Shown here: piece after piece, positions 55,945-64,000 of the stretch
Layout of the letters: every line of letters starts with the position of its first letter
Position numbering within the stretch: position 1 is the stretch's first letter
Assembly (NCBI RefSeq): GCF_000967545.1
Contig: NZ_JXXV01000016.1
Coordinates: 124,001 to 188,000 of the forward strand
Source: Vibrio galatheae
Lineage (GTDB): Bacteria > Pseudomonadota > Gammaproteobacteria > Enterobacterales > Vibrionaceae
Direction of reading: 5' to 3'
DNA: 64,000 nucleotides
Notes under the pieces: generated by a model
Told to the model about the DNA's origin: nothing
Seen by the model: the letters and a program-made list of their open reading frames with translations, nothing else
Database searches by the model: none
Program-made: the position numbers and the translations under genes

Positions 55945-57225
55945 TTAATAATTAAAATAATCTTCGCACTCCAAAGCGCTTTCTATTGCACCTACTAGCT
56001 TTTCAATATGTTCTGGCTCGCTAATATAAGGCGGCATCATATAGATAAGTTTGCCAAACGGACGTATCCACACCCCTTGTTCAACGAAGTGGGCTTGGAT
56101 GGTTTCCATATTCACAGCCGTAGTTGTCTCCACTACACCTATCGCACCTAGCCATCGAACGTCTTGCACGATAGGGTATTGTTTTAACTTTGGAAGCAGT
56201 TGGGAAAATAGCTGTTCTATTTGCTTAACTTGCGTTTGCCATTGGTTGGTTTCTAATAACGCCATACTCGCTGCTGCGACAGCGCATGCGAGTGGATTGC
56301 CCATAAAAGTAGGGCCGTGCATAAAACAACCGGCTTCACCACCACAAACAGTATTGGCCACTTCACTTGACGCAAGCGTCGCAGACAAGGTCATGTAACC
56401 GCTGGTTAGCGCTTTCCCCACACACAGAACATCAGGTTGAATCTCTGCATGTTCACAAGCGAACATCTTGCCTGTTCGGCCAAATCCGGTCGCAATTTCA
56501 TCGAGAATAAGCAAGATCCCAAATTGATCGCACAGCTTTCTCACCCCTTTGAGAAAGTTAGGGTGGTAAATACGCATTCCACCAGCTCCTTGAACAATCG
56601 GCTCCAAAATAACCGCTGCTATTTCTTGATGATGCAGAGTTATTTTATCGCGGAAATCGTCAAGATCGCTTTCATCCCACTCTTGCCAGTAACCTGTTGT
56701 GGGGGATTTCGCAAAGATATGCTGTGGAAGAAAGCCTTTATACAGGTAGTGCATTGAGTTATCAGGGTCGGTGACTGACATGGCAGCAAAGGTGTCACCG
56801 TGATAGCCATCGCGCAGGGTAAGAAATTTTGGTCTAAATTCCCCTTTTGCGTGCCAGTACTGCAGTGCCATCTTTAAACTCACTTCAACGGCAACAGAAC
56901 CGGAATCCGCGAGGAAAACATGCTGTAAATTACTCGGTACTAAAGAGAGCAGTTTTTTACATAGATTGATAGCGGGTGCATGAGTGATTCCACCAAACAT
57001 GACATGTGCCACTTGATCGATTTGATCATGTGCGGCCGTATTGAGAGTAGGGTGATTATAACCGTGAATAGCAGACCACCAAGATGACATACCATCGACA
57101 AGCTGCTTCCCATCCTCCAGGTGTAACATCACCCCAGATGCAGATGTAACTGGGTAGCAGGTCAGAGGTGTTATCGTAGAAGTATAAGGATGCCATATAT
57201 GACGGCGATCGAAAGCGAGATCCAT
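55945..57225 (-). CDS. bioA: Adenosylmethionine-8-amino-7-oxononanoate aminotransferase BioA
   Basis: The PLP enzyme that makes 7,8-diaminopelargonate, using SAM as amino donor. The 426-aa product has IWHPYTS at the start, MSSWWSAIHGYNHP near residues 46-59, the PLP-anchoring DEIATGFGRTGKMF, and the Schiff-base lysine in CVGKALTSGYMTL. AGGA lies 6 nt before the ATG. It is divergent from bioBFCD, as in E. coli, around a shared operator. Confidence 0.97.
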   Translation of the reverse strand: MDLAFDRRHIWHPYTSTITPLTCYPVTSASGVMLHLEDGKQLVDGMSSWWSAIHGYNHPTLNTAAHDQIDQVAHVMFGGITHAPAINLCKKLLSLVPSNLQHVFLADSGSVAVEVSLKMALQYWHAKGEFRPKFLTLRDGYHGDTFAAMSVTDPDNSMHYLYKGFLPQHIFAKSPTTGYWQEWDESDLDDFRDKITLHHQEIAAVILEPIVQGAGGMRIYHPNFLKGVRKLCDQFGILLILDEIATGFGRTGKMFACEHAEIQPDVLCVGKALTSGYMTLSATLASSEVANTVCGGEAGCFMHGPTFMGNPLACAVAAASMALLETNQWQTQVKQIEQLFSQLLPKLKQYPIVQDVRWLGAIGVVETTTAVNMETIQAHFVEQGVWIRPFGKLIYMMPPYISEPEHIEKLVGAIESALECEDYFNY

Positions 57226-57263
57226 ATCGAGTCCTAGAAATGATTTGATTGCTTAATAATCAA

Positions 57264-57296
57264 ATGTAAACCTTGTTATTTTTGTATTGTTGACAG
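57264..57296. promoter_or_regulatory. BirA-type bio operator
   Basis: ATGTAAACC-N15-TGTTGACAG lies between the divergent bioA and bioB genes. The left half is a near-perfect match to the BirA consensus (TTGTAAACC-N15-16-GGTTTACAA). The right half keeps GTT and ACA. Repression of both directions by biotinoyl-AMP-loaded BirA is inferred from the family. Confidence 0.8.
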
Positions 57297-57317
57297 TCTA
57301 CCTTTAGTCGGTAGACT
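57290..57317 (+). promoter_or_regulatory. bioB promoter
   Basis: A perfect -35 TTGACA (57290-57295) and -10-like TAGACT (57312-57317) are 16 bp apart. The -35 lies inside the BirA-type operator, so bound BirA would block polymerase. The spacer is also a dyad: AGTCTACC and GGTAGACT around 7 bp. Confidence 0.75.
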
Positions 57318-57356
57318 AGCCAAGTCATCAAACCAATAATAATCAAAGGAAAGCAC

Positions 57357-58409
57357 GTGGAAGTACGTCATAACTGGACTGCACAGCAAGTTCGCGACCT
57401 TATGGATAAGCCATTCATGGACCTAGTGTTCGAAGCGCAACTGGTTCATCGTCAACATCAGCAGCACAACCATGTCCAGGTCAGTACCCTGCTTTCGATT
57501 AAAACCGGCGCTTGCCCTGAAGATTGTAAGTACTGCCCGCAAAGCGCCCGTTATACAACAGACATTGAGAAAGAGCGCTTGATGGAAGTAGAGCGCGTGC
57601 TCGATGCGGCGCAAAAGGCCAAAAATGCAGGTTCAACCCGTTTCTGTATGGGCGCTGCGTGGAAAAATCCAAAACAGCGAGATATGCCGCACTTGACAGA
57701 AATGATCAAGGGCGTAAAAGGCATGGGATTAGAAACGTGTATGACGTTGGGAATGTTAACGTCTGAGCAAGCCAAGTCACTCGCGGATGCTGGATTAGAC
57801 TATTACAACCATAATTTGGACACGTCGCCGGAATTTTACGGCAATATCATCACTACACGTACCTATCAAGATCGTCTCGATACCTTGTCACACGTGCGTG
57901 ATGCAGGAATGAAAATCTGCTCAGGCGGTATTATCGGCATGGGAGAAAGTGCCAACGACCGAGCGGGCTTATTGATAGAGCTTGCTAACCTTCCCACTCA
58001 CCCTGAAAGCGTACCGATTAATATGTTGGTTAAAGTGAAAGGAACGCCACTTGAAAATGTGGAGGATGTTGAACCTTTTGATTTTATCCGCCTAATCGCA
58101 ATTGCTCGCATCATGATGCCGAAGTCCGCTGTGCGCCTATCTGCCGGGCGAGAGAATATGAACGAGCAAATGCAAGCGCTATGTTTTATGGCTGGGGCCA
58201 ACTCAATATTTTATGGTTGTAAGCTGTTAACTACGCCTAATCCCGCGGAAGACAAAGACATGCAGTTGTTTGCTAAGCTGGGAATTAATAGTCAGCAAGT
58301 CTCGCAAAAGCCTGATGAGATTGAAGAGAACGATCTGCTCGATCGCGTTGTAGAGCGTGTAGCCGCAAGACCAACTCAAGACGACCTATTCTACGATGCC
58401 AGTGTTTAA
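57357..58409 (+). CDS. bioB: Biotin synthase BioB
   Basis: A radical SAM enzyme that inserts sulfur into dethiobiotin. The 350-aa product has the [4Fe-4S] motif C53-x3-C57-x2-C60 ([12 protein letters not shown]) and conserved cysteines and Arg for the auxiliary [2Fe-2S] cluster in later strands. The start is GTG with AAAGGAAA upstream. Its end overlaps bioF by 14 nt. Confidence 0.97.
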   Translation: MEVRHNWTAQQVRDLMDKPFMDLVFEAQLVHRQHQQHNHVQVSTLLSIKTGACPEDCKYCPQSARYTTDIEKERLMEVERVLDAAQKAKNAGSTRFCMGAAWKNPKQRDMPHLTEMIKGVKGMGLETCMTLGMLTSEQAKSLADAGLDYYNHNLDTSPEFYGNIITTRTYQDRLDTLSHVRDAGMKICSGGIIGMGESANDRAGLLIELANLPTHPESVPINMLVKVKGTPLENVEDVEPFDFIRLIAIARIMMPKSAVRLSAGRENMNEQMQALCFMAGANSIFYGCKLLTTPNPAEDKDMQLFAKLGINSQQVSQKPDEIEENDLLDRVVERVAARPTQDDLFYDASV

Positions 58410-59538
58410 TGAGCGCATCCAAGCAGCGCTTTATGAGCGTAAAATACAGGGTTTGACTCGTACTCTTCACTGTATGCAGCCCAGTGGTGCAACTGACATT
58501 ATTTACAATGGTGAAACATACCTCAACTTTTCGAGCAATGACTATCTAGGGCTTGCGACAGATAGAGAGTTAACCCAAGCATGGCAGAAAGGGTTAGACC
58601 AGTATGGCAATGGCAGTGGGGCGTCGCCTTTGGTGACGGGGTTTAGCTCTGCTCACCAAAAGCTGGAAGAGACGCTATGTAACTGGTTGGGCTTTGGGCG
58701 TGCAGTTTTGTTTGGCTCTGGCTTTTCGGCCAATCAAGCGCTGCTATTTTCGTTATTAAATAAACACGACTTACTGCTACAAGACCGATTAAATCATGCT
58801 TCTTTAATCGAAGCCGGAAACTTGTCTCCGGCTCGGATGAAACGATTTAAGCATAATGATGTCGGTCATTTAGAAACTTTGTTGATTGAGAACGCGCTTG
58901 TGGTTACTGAAGGGGTGTTCAGTATGGATGGCGATCTTTCGCCTCTTAAGCAGATCAAAGCGGTTACGCATAACAAGGGTTGGTTAGCAGTTGATGACGC
59001 TCATGGCATTGGGGTATTAGGAGAGGATGGAAAAGGTAGCTGCGCATTCGCTGGTATTAAACCAGAAATGCTGATTGTCACCTTTGGCAAAGCATTCGGA
59101 TTATCTGGCGCTGCCATTTTGTGCAGTGAGTCCATGGGAGATTATCTTACCCAGTTCGCGAAGCATCATGTCTATTCAACAGCGCTACCTCCTTCTCAAG
59201 CGGTAGCACTCACCAAAGCAGCGCAGATGATTCAGACTCAGCATTGGCGACGAGAGCACTTAGTGGAACTCTCCCAGTGTTATTATGAACAGCTTAGCGA
59301 GGTTGACGGTTTCACCAAGACGCAAACCCCAATCAAACCCTTTATGTTGGCTACGTCTCAGCGTGCACTTGATGTGTCTAATATGTTACGGCAACAAGGG
59401 TTTTGGACTACGGCTATTCGTCCGCCAACGGTACCTCAAGGTGGTGCACGGCTTAGGATCACGCTGACGGCCAATCACGATAAGCACAATATCATCAAAC
59501 TCGCCAATGCTCTTAAGCAAGCAGTGAAAGGAATATAA
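58396..59538 (+). CDS. bioF: 8-amino-7-oxononanoate synthase BioF
   Basis: A PLP-dependent enzyme that condenses pimeloyl-ACP or -CoA with alanine. The 380-aa product has [11 protein letters not shown] near residues 48-58, [11 protein letters not shown] near 198-208, and the Schiff-base lysine in [11 protein letters not shown]. The start overlaps bioB, which indicates translational coupling. bioC follows after 3 nt. Confidence 0.95.
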   Translation: MPVFNERIQAALYERKIQGLTRTLHCMQPSGATDIIYNGETYLNFSSNDYLGLATDRELTQAWQKGLDQYGNGSGASPLVTGFSSAHQKLEETLCNWLGFGRAVLFGSGFSANQALLFSLLNKHDLLLQDRLNHASLIEAGNLSPARMKRFKHNDVGHLETLLIENALVVTEGVFSMDGDLSPLKQIKAVTHNKGWLAVDDAHGIGVLGEDGKGSCAFAGIKPEMLIVTFGKAFGLSGAAILCSESMGDYLTQFAKHHVYSTALPPSQAVALTKAAQMIQTQHWRREHLVELSQCYYEQLSEVDGFTKTQTPIKPFMLATSQRALDVSNMLRQQGFWTTAIRPPTVPQGGARLRITLTANHDKHNIIKLANALKQAVKGI

Positions 59539-59541
59539 GCG

Positions 59542-60345
59542 ATGAATCAAGCTGTACAGCTAGAGACACGAGAAGGTGTGGATAAATCTGCAGTGGCGAA
59601 CGCTTTTAGCCGCGCGGCCGCAACCTACGATCAGCATGCTGCATTTCAGCGCGATGTCGGTCATAGACTACTCGACATGATGCCTGCAGACCTTAGTGGT
59701 AAAACTGTGCTAGATCTTGGTTGTGGTACCGGTTATTTCTCAGCGGAGTTACTGAAACGTGGGGCCTTGGTAGTTTGCTGTGATCTTTCCGCTCAAATGC
59801 TTGCAGCCGCTAAATCTCGTTGTGGCAATCAACGAGTGCTATACCAACAAGGGGACGCAGAGTGTTTGCCGTTTGACAACCATCAATTCGACTATGTATT
59901 TTCTAGTCTCGCGCTGCAGTGGTGTGATGACCTGAGCGTTCCGTTAAAAGAGATAAAGCGCGTAGTGAAAGCGAAAGGGAGCGCGTATTTTTCGACATTA
60001 ATCGACGGGTCGCTCTACGAGTTAAAGCAAGCGTGGCGAAAAATTGACTCACATCAACACGTCAACGAGTTTGTCTCAATCAATCAGATAAACATTGCGT
60101 TAGCGCAATCTGATTGCCAGTCCCATCAACTAGACTTAGCGCCTATCAAGGTTTGGTACCAGACAGCTTTTGCCCTTATGCGTGATTTAAAAGGCATCGG
60201 AGCGACCCATGTTAACGGCCGTTCTACGGGGCTGACAAGTCGTCGTTCACTTCTTAAAGTTGAACATGAGTACCTTACCTTTCGAAATCATCAGGGTCTT
60301 CTACCTGCAACATATCAGGTCTGTTTAGGGGTTATTAATCTATGA
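59542..60345 (+). CDS. bioC: Malonyl-ACP O-methyltransferase BioC
   Basis: The SAM-dependent enzyme that methylates malonyl-ACP to start pimelate synthesis by the fatty-acid pathway. The 267-aa product has [19 protein letters not shown] near the start and the SAM motif [12 protein letters not shown] near residues 56-67, followed by [12 protein letters not shown]. It overlaps bioD by 4 nt (ATGA). Confidence 0.95.
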   Translation: MNQAVQLETREGVDKSAVANAFSRAAATYDQHAAFQRDVGHRLLDMMPADLSGKTVLDLGCGTGYFSAELLKRGALVVCCDLSAQMLAAAKSRCGNQRVLYQQGDAECLPFDNHQFDYVFSSLALQWCDDLSVPLKEIKRVVKAKGSAYFSTLIDGSLYELKQAWRKIDSHQHVNEFVSINQINIALAQSDCQSHQLDLAPIKVWYQTAFALMRDLKGIGATHVNGRSTGLTSRRSLLKVEHEYLTFRNHQGLLPATYQVCLGVINL

Positions 60346-61025
60346 TTGATGCATTTTTTATTGCGGGTACGGATACCGATGTTGGAAAAACGGTCGCTTC
60401 AAAAGCGATCTTAAATGCGCTAGCAGAAAAGGATTTAAAAACGATTGGTTACAAACCTGTAGCCGCGGGCAGTGAAAAAACGGAACATGGTTTTCGTAAT
60501 TCAGACGCTTTATATCTACAAGAAGCGGCGACAGTTGATGTCGCTTATGACAACGTCAATCCATATGCATTGGCGCTACCAGCGTCTCCTCATATTGCGG
60601 CGCGTCGTGAAAACATCACGATTGAGTATCAAGTGTTGAGCGACAAGCTAGCGCAACACAAGCAGCATTCGGATATCGTTCTGGTTGAGGGCGCGGGCGG
60701 CTGGCGAGTTCCTGTGTCAGAACACGAGTGCCTATCGAGCTGGGTTCAACAAGAGAAGCTGCCAGTGGTACTTGTGGTCGGTATTAAACTTGGTTGTTTG
60801 AGTCATGCGATGCTCACGCTTGACGCTATCAAAGCGGATGGTCTAGAAGTGATTGGTTGGGTTGCAAATCGCGTCAACCCTGGTACTGAGCATTATGCTG
60901 ATATCATTGCAATGTTAGAAAGCAAAATTGATGCGCCAAAGTTAGGTGAAATTCCTTATGTACCTAAGGTTAAGCGTAAAGATTTAGCCAAATATATTGA
61001 TGTCTCTCCGTTACTAGAATACTAA
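60342..61025 (+). CDS. bioD: Dethiobiotin synthetase BioD
   Basis: An ATP-dependent enzyme that closes the ureido ring of dethiobiotin. The 227-aa product has the P-loop GTDTDVGKT near residues 9-17, GYKPVAAG near 37-44, and EGAGGWRVP near 116-124. It is the last gene of bioBFCD. Confidence 0.96.
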   Translation: MIDAFFIAGTDTDVGKTVASKAILNALAEKDLKTIGYKPVAAGSEKTEHGFRNSDALYLQEAATVDVAYDNVNPYALALPASPHIAARRENITIEYQVLSDKLAQHKQHSDIVLVEGAGGWRVPVSEHECLSSWVQQEKLPVVLVVGIKLGCLSHAMLTLDAIKADGLEVIGWVANRVNPGTEHYADIIAMLESKIDAPKLGEIPYVPKVKRKDLAKYIDVSPLLEY

Positions 61026-61032
61026 AATGCAA

Positions 61033-61054
61033 AAGGCTGCCAAACGGCAGCCTT
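61033..61054. terminator. Terminator between bioD and the convergent small ORF
   Basis: A 9-bp stem (AAGGCTGCC with GGCAGCCTT) and AAAC loop. The T run is weak on the plus strand and slightly better (TTTT) on the minus strand, so it may serve the small ORF as well. Confidence 0.75.
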
Positions 61055-61073
61055 ATTTCAATCTATCTCTATA

Positions 61074-61241
61074 TTATCTTTCTTGGTTTAAACCCATCAG
61101 CGCGCTTTGAGTTTCAATAATGCGTTTTTGAGTTTGATCTTCAACCGAGATTCCGAGCTGCTGTTTAGCCTCTTCCTCAGAGATGCCAAGGTGGCAACAC
61201 AACAGATCAATAGCCATTTGATAGTTGCTAGTTTCAACCAT
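61074..61241 (-). CDS. 55-aa hypothetical small protein
   Basis: A short ORF starting MVETSNYQMAIDLLCCHLGI and ending SALMGLNQER. It is helical, soluble and has a CC pair near residue 15. A GGGA box precedes the ATG at a long distance, so the ribosome site is weak. It sits neatly between the bioD terminator and the htpX promoter region, which favours a real gene. No family is recognised. Confidence 0.5.
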   Translation of the reverse strand: MVETSNYQMAIDLLCCHLGISEEEAKQQLGISVEDQTQKRIIETQSALMGLNQER

Positions 61242-61541
61242 GATTGCGGTCCCTTGTTACATGGGTATTTAGTCTGCAGACAATCTAACAGGTTTGAAGT
61301 GAGTAACAATACGACCAAAGTCTAAGACAATCTAGGTGATGAGCTTTGTCTTGTTTACCCTTATTGTAACGAATTGATCTTAAACCTTCTCTTGCTGCTA
61401 ACATTCTCGAAATCAAATGTTTCAATTTACTTCTTAACCTTGTAATTAAAGGGGATAGACTATATCTAATAAGTAAAGAAAAGCTTTAAGAGCCAATCTT
61501 AGAGAATATAATAAAATGCTTCCGTTTTTTGGAGAAAAGTA
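61242..61541. other. Intergenic region with probable htpX promoter
   Basis: A 300-bp gap between the divergent small ORF and htpX. A perfect -10 TATAAT lies at 61507-61512, with CTTTAA 17 bp upstream as a weak -35. I see no clear sigma-32 or CpxR site, although those control htpX in E. coli. No other ORF is supported. Confidence 0.55.
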
Positions 61542-62405
61542 ATGAAGCGAGTCATGTTATTTCTTGCAACCAACTTAGCTGTTGTTCTGGTGTTAAGTGT
61601 TGTACTCAATATTGTCTATGCTGCAACGGGCATGCAACCAGGTAGTTTGTCCGGTTTGCTTGTTATGGCGGCGGTGTTTGGTTTCGGCGGTTCATTTATC
61701 TCGTTGATGATGTCAAAAGGTATGGCACTGCGCTCTGTTGGCGGTAAGGTAATCGAGAGTCCGCGCAACGAGACGGAGCATTGGCTATTAGAAACGGTTC
61801 GTCGTCAATCTGAGCAAGTTGGGATTGGTATGCCAACGGTCGCTATCTACGATTCAGCAGACATCAACGCATTTGCCACAGGTGCAAAGCGAGATGACTC
61901 TTTAGTCGCTGTGTCTACGGGTTTGCTACACAATATGACTCGCGATGAAGCTGAGGCAGTACTTGCTCACGAAGTGAGTCATATTGCTAACGGCGACATG
62001 GTGACCATGACCTTGATGCAAGGTGTTGTAAACACATTCGTTATCTTCCTTTCTCGCTTTATTGCCAATATTGTGGCATCAAACGACAACGAAGAGGAAG
62101 GTGGCAGCAATATGATGGTTTACTTCGGTGTCAGTATGGTACTTGAACTGGTGTTTGGCTTCTTAGCAAGTTTTATCACCATGTGGTACAGCCGCCATCG
62201 TGAATTCCATGCTGACGCTGGTGCCGCGCAACTGGTTGGTAAGCATAAGATGATTGCGGCTCTGGAGCGCCTCAAAGTGAGTCACGAGTCTCAACTAGAA
62301 GGCTCTATGATGGCGTTTGGTATCAATGGTAAGCGTTCTATGACAGAGCTGCTGATGAGCCACCCACCACTTGATAAACGTATTTCTGCATTACGTAATT
62401 CGTAA
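61542..62405 (+). CDS. htpX: Protease HtpX
   Basis: A zinc metalloprotease (M48 family) of the inner membrane that degrades damaged membrane proteins. The 287-aa product has two N-terminal helices (about 5-23 and 37-53), the HEVSH zinc motif in [13 protein letters not shown], another membrane segment near 160-210, and the third-ligand segment [19 protein letters not shown] precedes the ATG. Confidence 0.96.
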   Translation: MKRVMLFLATNLAVVLVLSVVLNIVYAATGMQPGSLSGLLVMAAVFGFGGSFISLMMSKGMALRSVGGKVIESPRNETEHWLLETVRRQSEQVGIGMPTVAIYDSADINAFATGAKRDDSLVAVSTGLLHNMTRDEAEAVLAHEVSHIANGDMVTMTLMQGVVNTFVIFLSRFIANIVASNDNEEEGGSNMMVYFGVSMVLELVFGFLASFITMWYSRHREFHADAGAAQLVGKHKMIAALERLKVSHESQLEGSMMAFGINGKRSMTELLMSHPPLDKRISALRNS

Positions 62406-62425
62406 TAAACAATTCTAATTATTTG

Positions 62426-62457
62426 AAAAGGCTTGGTTTATAACCAAGCCTTTTTTT
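62426..62457 (+). terminator. Terminator after htpX
   Basis: A 12-bp perfect stem (AAAGGCTTGGTT with AACCAAGCCTTT), TAT loop and seven T. Confidence 0.93.
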
Positions 62458-62479
62458 GATCTGTTATCCCTACTTTCAC

Positions 62480-62575
62480 GTACAAGCTATACAAAAACTT
62501 ATACAATAAAATATTTGTATAACTTTTGAAAATCATCTAAGGTATAAATATTGTACAAAAATAATAATAGTACAA
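62480..62575. promoter_or_regulatory. Array of TACAA half-sites upstream of the NTF2/SDR operon
   Basis: Six related half-sites occur in 96 bp: GTACAA at 62480, TATACAA at 62489, a perfect dyad TTATACAA-N8-TTGTATAA at 62499-62522, TTGTACAA at 62551, and GTACAA at 62570 (the last two give TTGTAC-N13-GTACAA). The array ends 19 bp before the operon start. It looks like a multi-dimer operator. MerR-family photoreceptors of the LitR/CarH type are one candidate binder; this is inference. Confidence 0.55.
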
Positions 62576-62593
62576 CTTATGTGAGGTGTGGAA

Positions 62594-63013
62594 ATGGATG
62601 TGCAAAGTGTTGGCGCAGTTTACCAGCAATTAAACAAGTCGAACCTTCACCTGCTGTCTGGCGTGTACCACCAAGATGTGGTGTTTGAAGATGCCGCGCA
62701 TAGGCTTGAGGGCTGGAGCGAGTTAGAGCGCTATTTCGAGACGCTTTACACCAACGTAACGCGTTGTGAATTTAATATCATTGAGCATCAGCAAGTGGCA
62801 GATGGAGGTTTTCTCACTTGGCAAATGGTACTTGAGCATCCGCGATTGTCGAAAGGAGAGATGATTTCCGTAAACGGAGTCAGCCATTTGAAGTTTTCTC
62901 AAGGAAAGGTCATCTACCACAGAGATTATTTTGATTTAGGAGAGATGCTCTACGAAAACTTGCCATTGCTGGGCTCTGTCATCAAAACCATTAAACAGAG
63001 GCTCGGTAAATGA
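62594..63013 (+). CDS. SnoaL/NTF2-like small protein
   Basis: A 139-aa protein with the cone-shaped NTF2/SnoaL fold pattern: YHQDVVFEDAAHRLEGWSELERYFETLY near residues 23-50 and HLKFSQGKVIYHRDYFDLGEMLYE near 95-118. A catalytic role is uncertain. AGGTGTGG favours the ATG at 62594 over an in-frame GTG at 62588. It overlaps the SDR gene by 4 nt and heads an operon that, in other vibrios, accompanies light- or singlet-oxygen-induced lipid modification genes. Confidence 0.82.
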   Translation: MDVQSVGAVYQQLNKSNLHLLSGVYHQDVVFEDAAHRLEGWSELERYFETLYTNVTRCEFNIIEHQQVADGGFLTWQMVLEHPRLSKGEMISVNGVSHLKFSQGKVIYHRDYFDLGEMLYENLPLLGSVIKTIKQRLGK

Positions 63014-63738
63014 ACACGGTATTGATAACAGGGGCGACTTCTGGAATAGGGCTACAGTTGGCAAGAGACTACGCACAATCAAATGTTCATGTTTATGCGT
63101 GTGGAAGAAACAGACAGCGTTTAGAAAAACTTGTCGCTGAGCATAACAACGTTACGCCACTGGCGTTTGACCTTACAGACTTAGCCGCGACACATGATGC
63201 TTTGAGTGAGCTAGCAGTCACACCGGATTTGTGGATCTTAAATGCTGGTGACTGTGAATATGTAGACGACGGCAAGCTAGATGCTGAGTTAATCAAGCGT
63301 GTATTTGACATTAATGTTATTGGCTTGAGTAATGCGATAGCCGCATGTCAGCGCTATTTTTCTTCAGGTCAGCGTTTAGCCATCGTTGGCTCTATCGCTA
63401 GTGAAGTTGCTCTGCCACGTGCCGAAGCTTATGGTGCCTCTAAAGCTGCGGTTAGCTATTTAGCTCGGGCACTGCAACTGGATCTCAAGCCGAGTGGAGT
63501 TGAGGTTTCCATTATATACCCAGGATTTGTCAAAACGCCGTTAACCGACAAAAACACCTTCCAAATGCCGATGCTGATCTCACCTGAGCGCGCCTCGAAA
63601 GAGATCCGTGACGGATTGGCCGCTGGAAAAAGTCATATCTATTTCCCGAAAAGATTTACCTCAATTCTACGCCTGATTGGTGTATTGCCATACCGGTGGC
63701 AAAACGCTCTGACAGCCAAATTACTTGCACAAGGATAG
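63010..63738 (+). CDS. Short-chain dehydrogenase/reductase
   Basis: A 242-aa classical SDR. It has the cofactor motif GATSGIG (residues 7-13), NAG near 78-80, and the catalytic YGASK (YxxxK) near 143-147. The substrate is unknown. It is translationally coupled to the NTF2-like gene and is followed after 10 nt by the FAD oxidoreductase gene. Confidence 0.9.
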   Translation: MNTVLITGATSGIGLQLARDYAQSNVHVYACGRNRQRLEKLVAEHNNVTPLAFDLTDLAATHDALSELAVTPDLWILNAGDCEYVDDGKLDAELIKRVFDINVIGLSNAIAACQRYFSSGQRLAIVGSIASEVALPRAEAYGASKAAVSYLARALQLDLKPSGVEVSIIYPGFVKTPLTDKNTFQMPMLISPERASKEIRDGLAAGKSHIYFPKRFTSILRLIGVLPYRWQNALTAKLLAQG

Positions 63739-63748
63739 GAGTTTCATC

Positions 63749-64000
63749 ATGAAAATAGCAATTATCGGTACTGGTATTTCAGGGTTAACATGTGGTTACT
63801 ACTTGCATAAAGAACATGATGTCACTTTATTCGAAGCAAATGACTATATTGGTGGTCACACCGCGACCGTGGATGTTGAAGTCGAAGGCCAGTCTTATGC
63901 TGTCGACACCGGATTTATCGTTTATAACGATCGTACTTACCCAAACTTTATTGCCTTGATGGACGAGATTGGTGTGCAAGGCACGCCAAGTCAAATGAGC
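63749..64000 (+). CDS. FAD-dependent amine-oxidase-like oxidoreductase (partial, runs off window)
   Basis: The first 84 codons of a flavoprotein. The start MKIAIIGTGISGLTCGYYL is the FAD-binding Rossmann motif GxGxSG, followed by EANDYIGGHTATVDVE, typical of NAD(P)-binding-8/amine oxidase proteins. AGGAG precedes the ATG. In related operons this gene is followed by DUF1365 and cyclopropane-fatty-acid-synthase-like genes; that part lies beyond the window. Confidence 0.88.
   Translation, partial: MKIAIIGTGISGLTCGYYLHKEHDVTLFEANDYIGGHTATVDVEVEGQSYAVDTGFIVYNDRTYPNFIALMDEIGVQGTPSQMS

Overview
The window reads as a stretch of the main chromosome of a marine Vibrio or close relative (Vibrionaceae). 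The evidence is a torECA trimethylamine N-oxide respiration operon, the FabV type of enoyl-ACP reductase, a cydABX-ybgEC-tolQRAB-pal-cpoB-nadA backbone in gammaproteobacterial order, many chemoreceptors and diguanylate cyclases, and a vibrio-type porin. Nearly all of it is core-genome DNA. There is no phage, integrase, CRISPR array or rRNA operon. The one mobile element is a 264-bp MITE-like insertion behind torA. Species cannot be fixed from the sequence alone.

Layout. 1-7.0 kb: end of clpS, clpA, a DUF218 protein and a YeeZ-like epimerase, a TIGR02647-type small protein, a FocA-type formate channel, a 46-aa acidic small ORF, an inverted pair of perfect DnaA boxes, and a FetB-type permease without its ATPase. 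7.2-11.7 kb: torECA with two upstream tor-box-like decamers, a 12-C tract between torE and torC, and the MITE-like element between torA and the operon terminator. 11.9-17.5 kb: a GH36-type alpha-galactosidase, then ruvC and ruvAB split by a chemoreceptor gene with its own terminator. 17.5-27.8 kb: cytochrome bd oxidase behind two perfect FNR boxes, then Tol-Pal and nadA.

27.9-40 kb: a K+ channel, a YecA/YgfB protein, a hybrid histidine kinase, alaE, tRNA-Ser(GGA), then a signalling block with a GAF/PAS diguanylate cyclase, a globin-coupled diguanylate cyclase and a chemoreceptor. A minus-strand trio (ACC-deaminase-like PLP enzyme, DUF1496, PPC/DUF296) follows, preceded by a structured non-coding stretch ending in a strong terminator. 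40-50 kb: a PsrA-like TetR regulator and fadE behind FadR-like and PsrA-like operators, a Tat-exported cysteine-motif protein, fabV, xthA and a third chemoreceptor. 48.8-53.6 kb (minus): dinG, a TauE/SafE exporter, priC, ybaM and roxA. 54-61 kb: a porin, a DUF2057 protein, a 7-bp tandem repeat, and the divergent biotin locus bioA / bioBFCD around a BirA-like operator. 61-64 kb: a small ORF, htpX, and the start of an NTF2-like / SDR / FAD-oxidoreductase operon behind an array of TACAA half-sites.

Functionally, the window combines electron-acceptor switching (tor and cyd under TorR-, FNR- and ArcA-like sites), envelope integrity (Tol-Pal, porin, HtpX), fatty-acid turnover (FabV, FadE and regulators) and oxygen or redox sensing. 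I did not find a clear new multi-gene system. The best leads are the non-coding ones: the structured RNA or leader at 39.7-39.9 kb, the TACAA operator array at 62.5 kb, the DnaA-box pair at 6.17 kb, and the homopolymer and MITE that may modulate the tor operon.
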